Source: Thiotrichales bacterium
GTDB lineage: Bacteria; Pseudomonadota; Gammaproteobacteria; J044
Assembly (NCBI GenBank): GCA_024762895.1
Contig: JANTGN010000126.1
Span: 1-7,640 of the forward strand
Direction of reading: 5' to 3'
DNA length: 7,640 nucleotides
Positions 6,781-7,640 of the stretch are shown piece after piece. The translations under genes were made by a program, and so were the position numbers. Numbering within the stretch: position 1 is the first letter of the stretch; each line of letters opens with the position of its first letter. A model generated the notes under the pieces. The model saw only the letters and a list, made by a program, of their open reading frames with translations, did no database searches and had not been told where the DNA came from.

Positions 6781-7640
6781 ATGACCGAGATCAAAGACAC
6801 GGTAACTACCAAGTACTGGCATAAACTGGAAGATGGTCGTGTGCAGTGTGATCTGTGCCCGCGTGAGTGCAAACTTCACGAGGGTCAGCAGGGCCTATGC
6901 TTTGTGCGCGCCAACCAGAACGACCAGATCGTACTAACCAGCTATGGACGCTCCAGCGGTTTTTGCGTAGACCCGATTGAAAAAAAACCTCTCAACCACT
7001 TCCTGCCTGGAACTCCCGTGCTCTCCTTTGGCACCGCAGGCTGTAATCTGGCCTGCAAGTTCTGCCAGAACTGGGATATCAGTAAATCCCGTGAAATGGA
7101 TCGACTCATGGACCAGGCCTCACCAGAGGCCCTGGCTGAGACTGCGGAGCGAGTGGGTGCTCGCAGTATCGCCTATACCTATAACGATCCGGTCATCTTT
7201 ATGGAATATGCCATCGATACGGCCATTGCCGCGCATAAACGCGGCATCCAGTCCGTTGCCGTCACGGCGGGATACATCAACCCAGAACCACGCAAGGAGT
7301 TCTTTCAGCATATGGATGCCGCAAACGTCGACCTAAAGGGATTCACCGACGACTTTTATTACAAGATCTGCGGGGGGCACCTGGAACCGGTGCTAGATAC
7401 CCTGAAATATATTAAACATGAGACCGACACCTGGATGGAACTCACCACCCTACTCATTCCAGGTCACAATGATTCGGAAGACGAGATCAACGAAATGACC
7501 CGGTGGGTAGTTAAAGAGCTGGGGCCCGATGTACCCATGCATTTTACCGCCTTTCACCCCGACTGGAAGATGATGGATGTACCCTCCACGCCGGCCTCGA
7601 CGCTCACCCGTTCACGCGAGATTGCCATGAAAAACGGCGT
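6781..7640 (+). CDS. amrS: AmmeMemoRadiSam system radical SAM enzyme (C-terminus off the window)
   Basis: The frame is open from ATG 6781 to the window edge, giving 286 residues; full-length relatives are somewhat over 300. The radical SAM motif is Cys88-x3-Cys92-x2-Cys95 within GTAGCNLACKFCQNWDIS, which binds the [4Fe-4S] cluster that cleaves S-adenosylmethionine. Further marks of the family, which resembles pyruvate formate-lyase activating enzymes, are IEKKPLNHFLPGTPVLSFG before the cluster, YTYNDP (132-137), VDLKGF (183-188) and HFTAFHPDWKM (254-264). Ahead of the core is a second cysteine group, Cys23-x2-Cys26-x3-Cys30-x9-Cys40, which could hold a metal or another cluster. The substrate is unknown; the conserved association with amrA and amrB implies that all three act in one pathway. 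It is expected in the cytoplasm, with no signal peptide or membrane segment. It has its own likely promoter and faces away from amrB. An alternative ATG at 6772 would add three residues. Confidence 0.94.
   Translation, partial: MTEIKDTVTTKYWHKLEDGRVQCDLCPRECKLHEGQQGLCFVRANQNDQIVLTSYGRSSGFCVDPIEKKPLNHFLPGTPVLSFGTAGCNLACKFCQNWDISKSREMDRLMDQASPEALAETAERVGARSIAYTYNDPVIFMEYAIDTAIAAHKRGIQSVAVTAGYINPEPRKEFFQHMDAANVDLKGFTDDFYYKICGGHLEPVLDTLKYIKHETDTWMELTTLLIPGHNDSEDEINEMTRWVVKELGPDVPMHFTAFHPDWKMMDVPSTPASTLTRSREIAMKNG

Overview
The window carries five recognisable protein genes and no RNA gene, insertion sequence, CRISPR array or integrase. Codon use, the close match of one protein to the Rep helicase of enteric bacteria, and the gene set (Rep, MscS-family channel, diguanylate cyclase) suggest a chromosomal segment of a gammaproteobacterium. 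The exact lineage cannot be read from this sequence; an environmental, non-enteric lineage is a guess.

Layout: (1) 1-1780, minus strand: a mechanosensitive ion channel of the MscS family with a signal peptide and a periplasmic N-terminal domain; its C-terminus runs off the left edge. (2) 1781-2031: divergent intergenic region. (3) 2032-4026, plus: Rep, a superfamily 1 3'-5' DNA helicase, complete, with all motifs. (4) 4027-4165: gap with a perfect 8-bp hairpin after rep and a consensus-like -10 element before the next gene. (5) 4166-5242, plus: a membrane-anchored diguanylate cyclase with intact active site and inhibitory site. (6) 5262-5828 and 5815-6600, both minus: amrA (AMMECR1 domain) and amrB (Memo domain), overlapping by 14 bases and transcribed amrB first. 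(7) 6601-6780: divergent control region with a 17-base palindrome. (8) 6781-7640, plus: amrS, the radical SAM member of the same system, cut by the right edge.

The most interesting part is the right half: amrB-amrA and amrS together form a complete AmmeMemoRadiSam locus, a conserved three-component system known from many bacteria and archaea, whose reaction I cannot state from the sequence. Here the two non-SAM partners form a translationally coupled pair and the radical SAM gene is read divergently from the same 180-base region, which holds the operator-like palindrome. The rep, cyclase and channel genes look like ordinary chromosomal neighbours with no visible functional link to it. The cyclase and amrA converge with only 19 bases between their stop codons.
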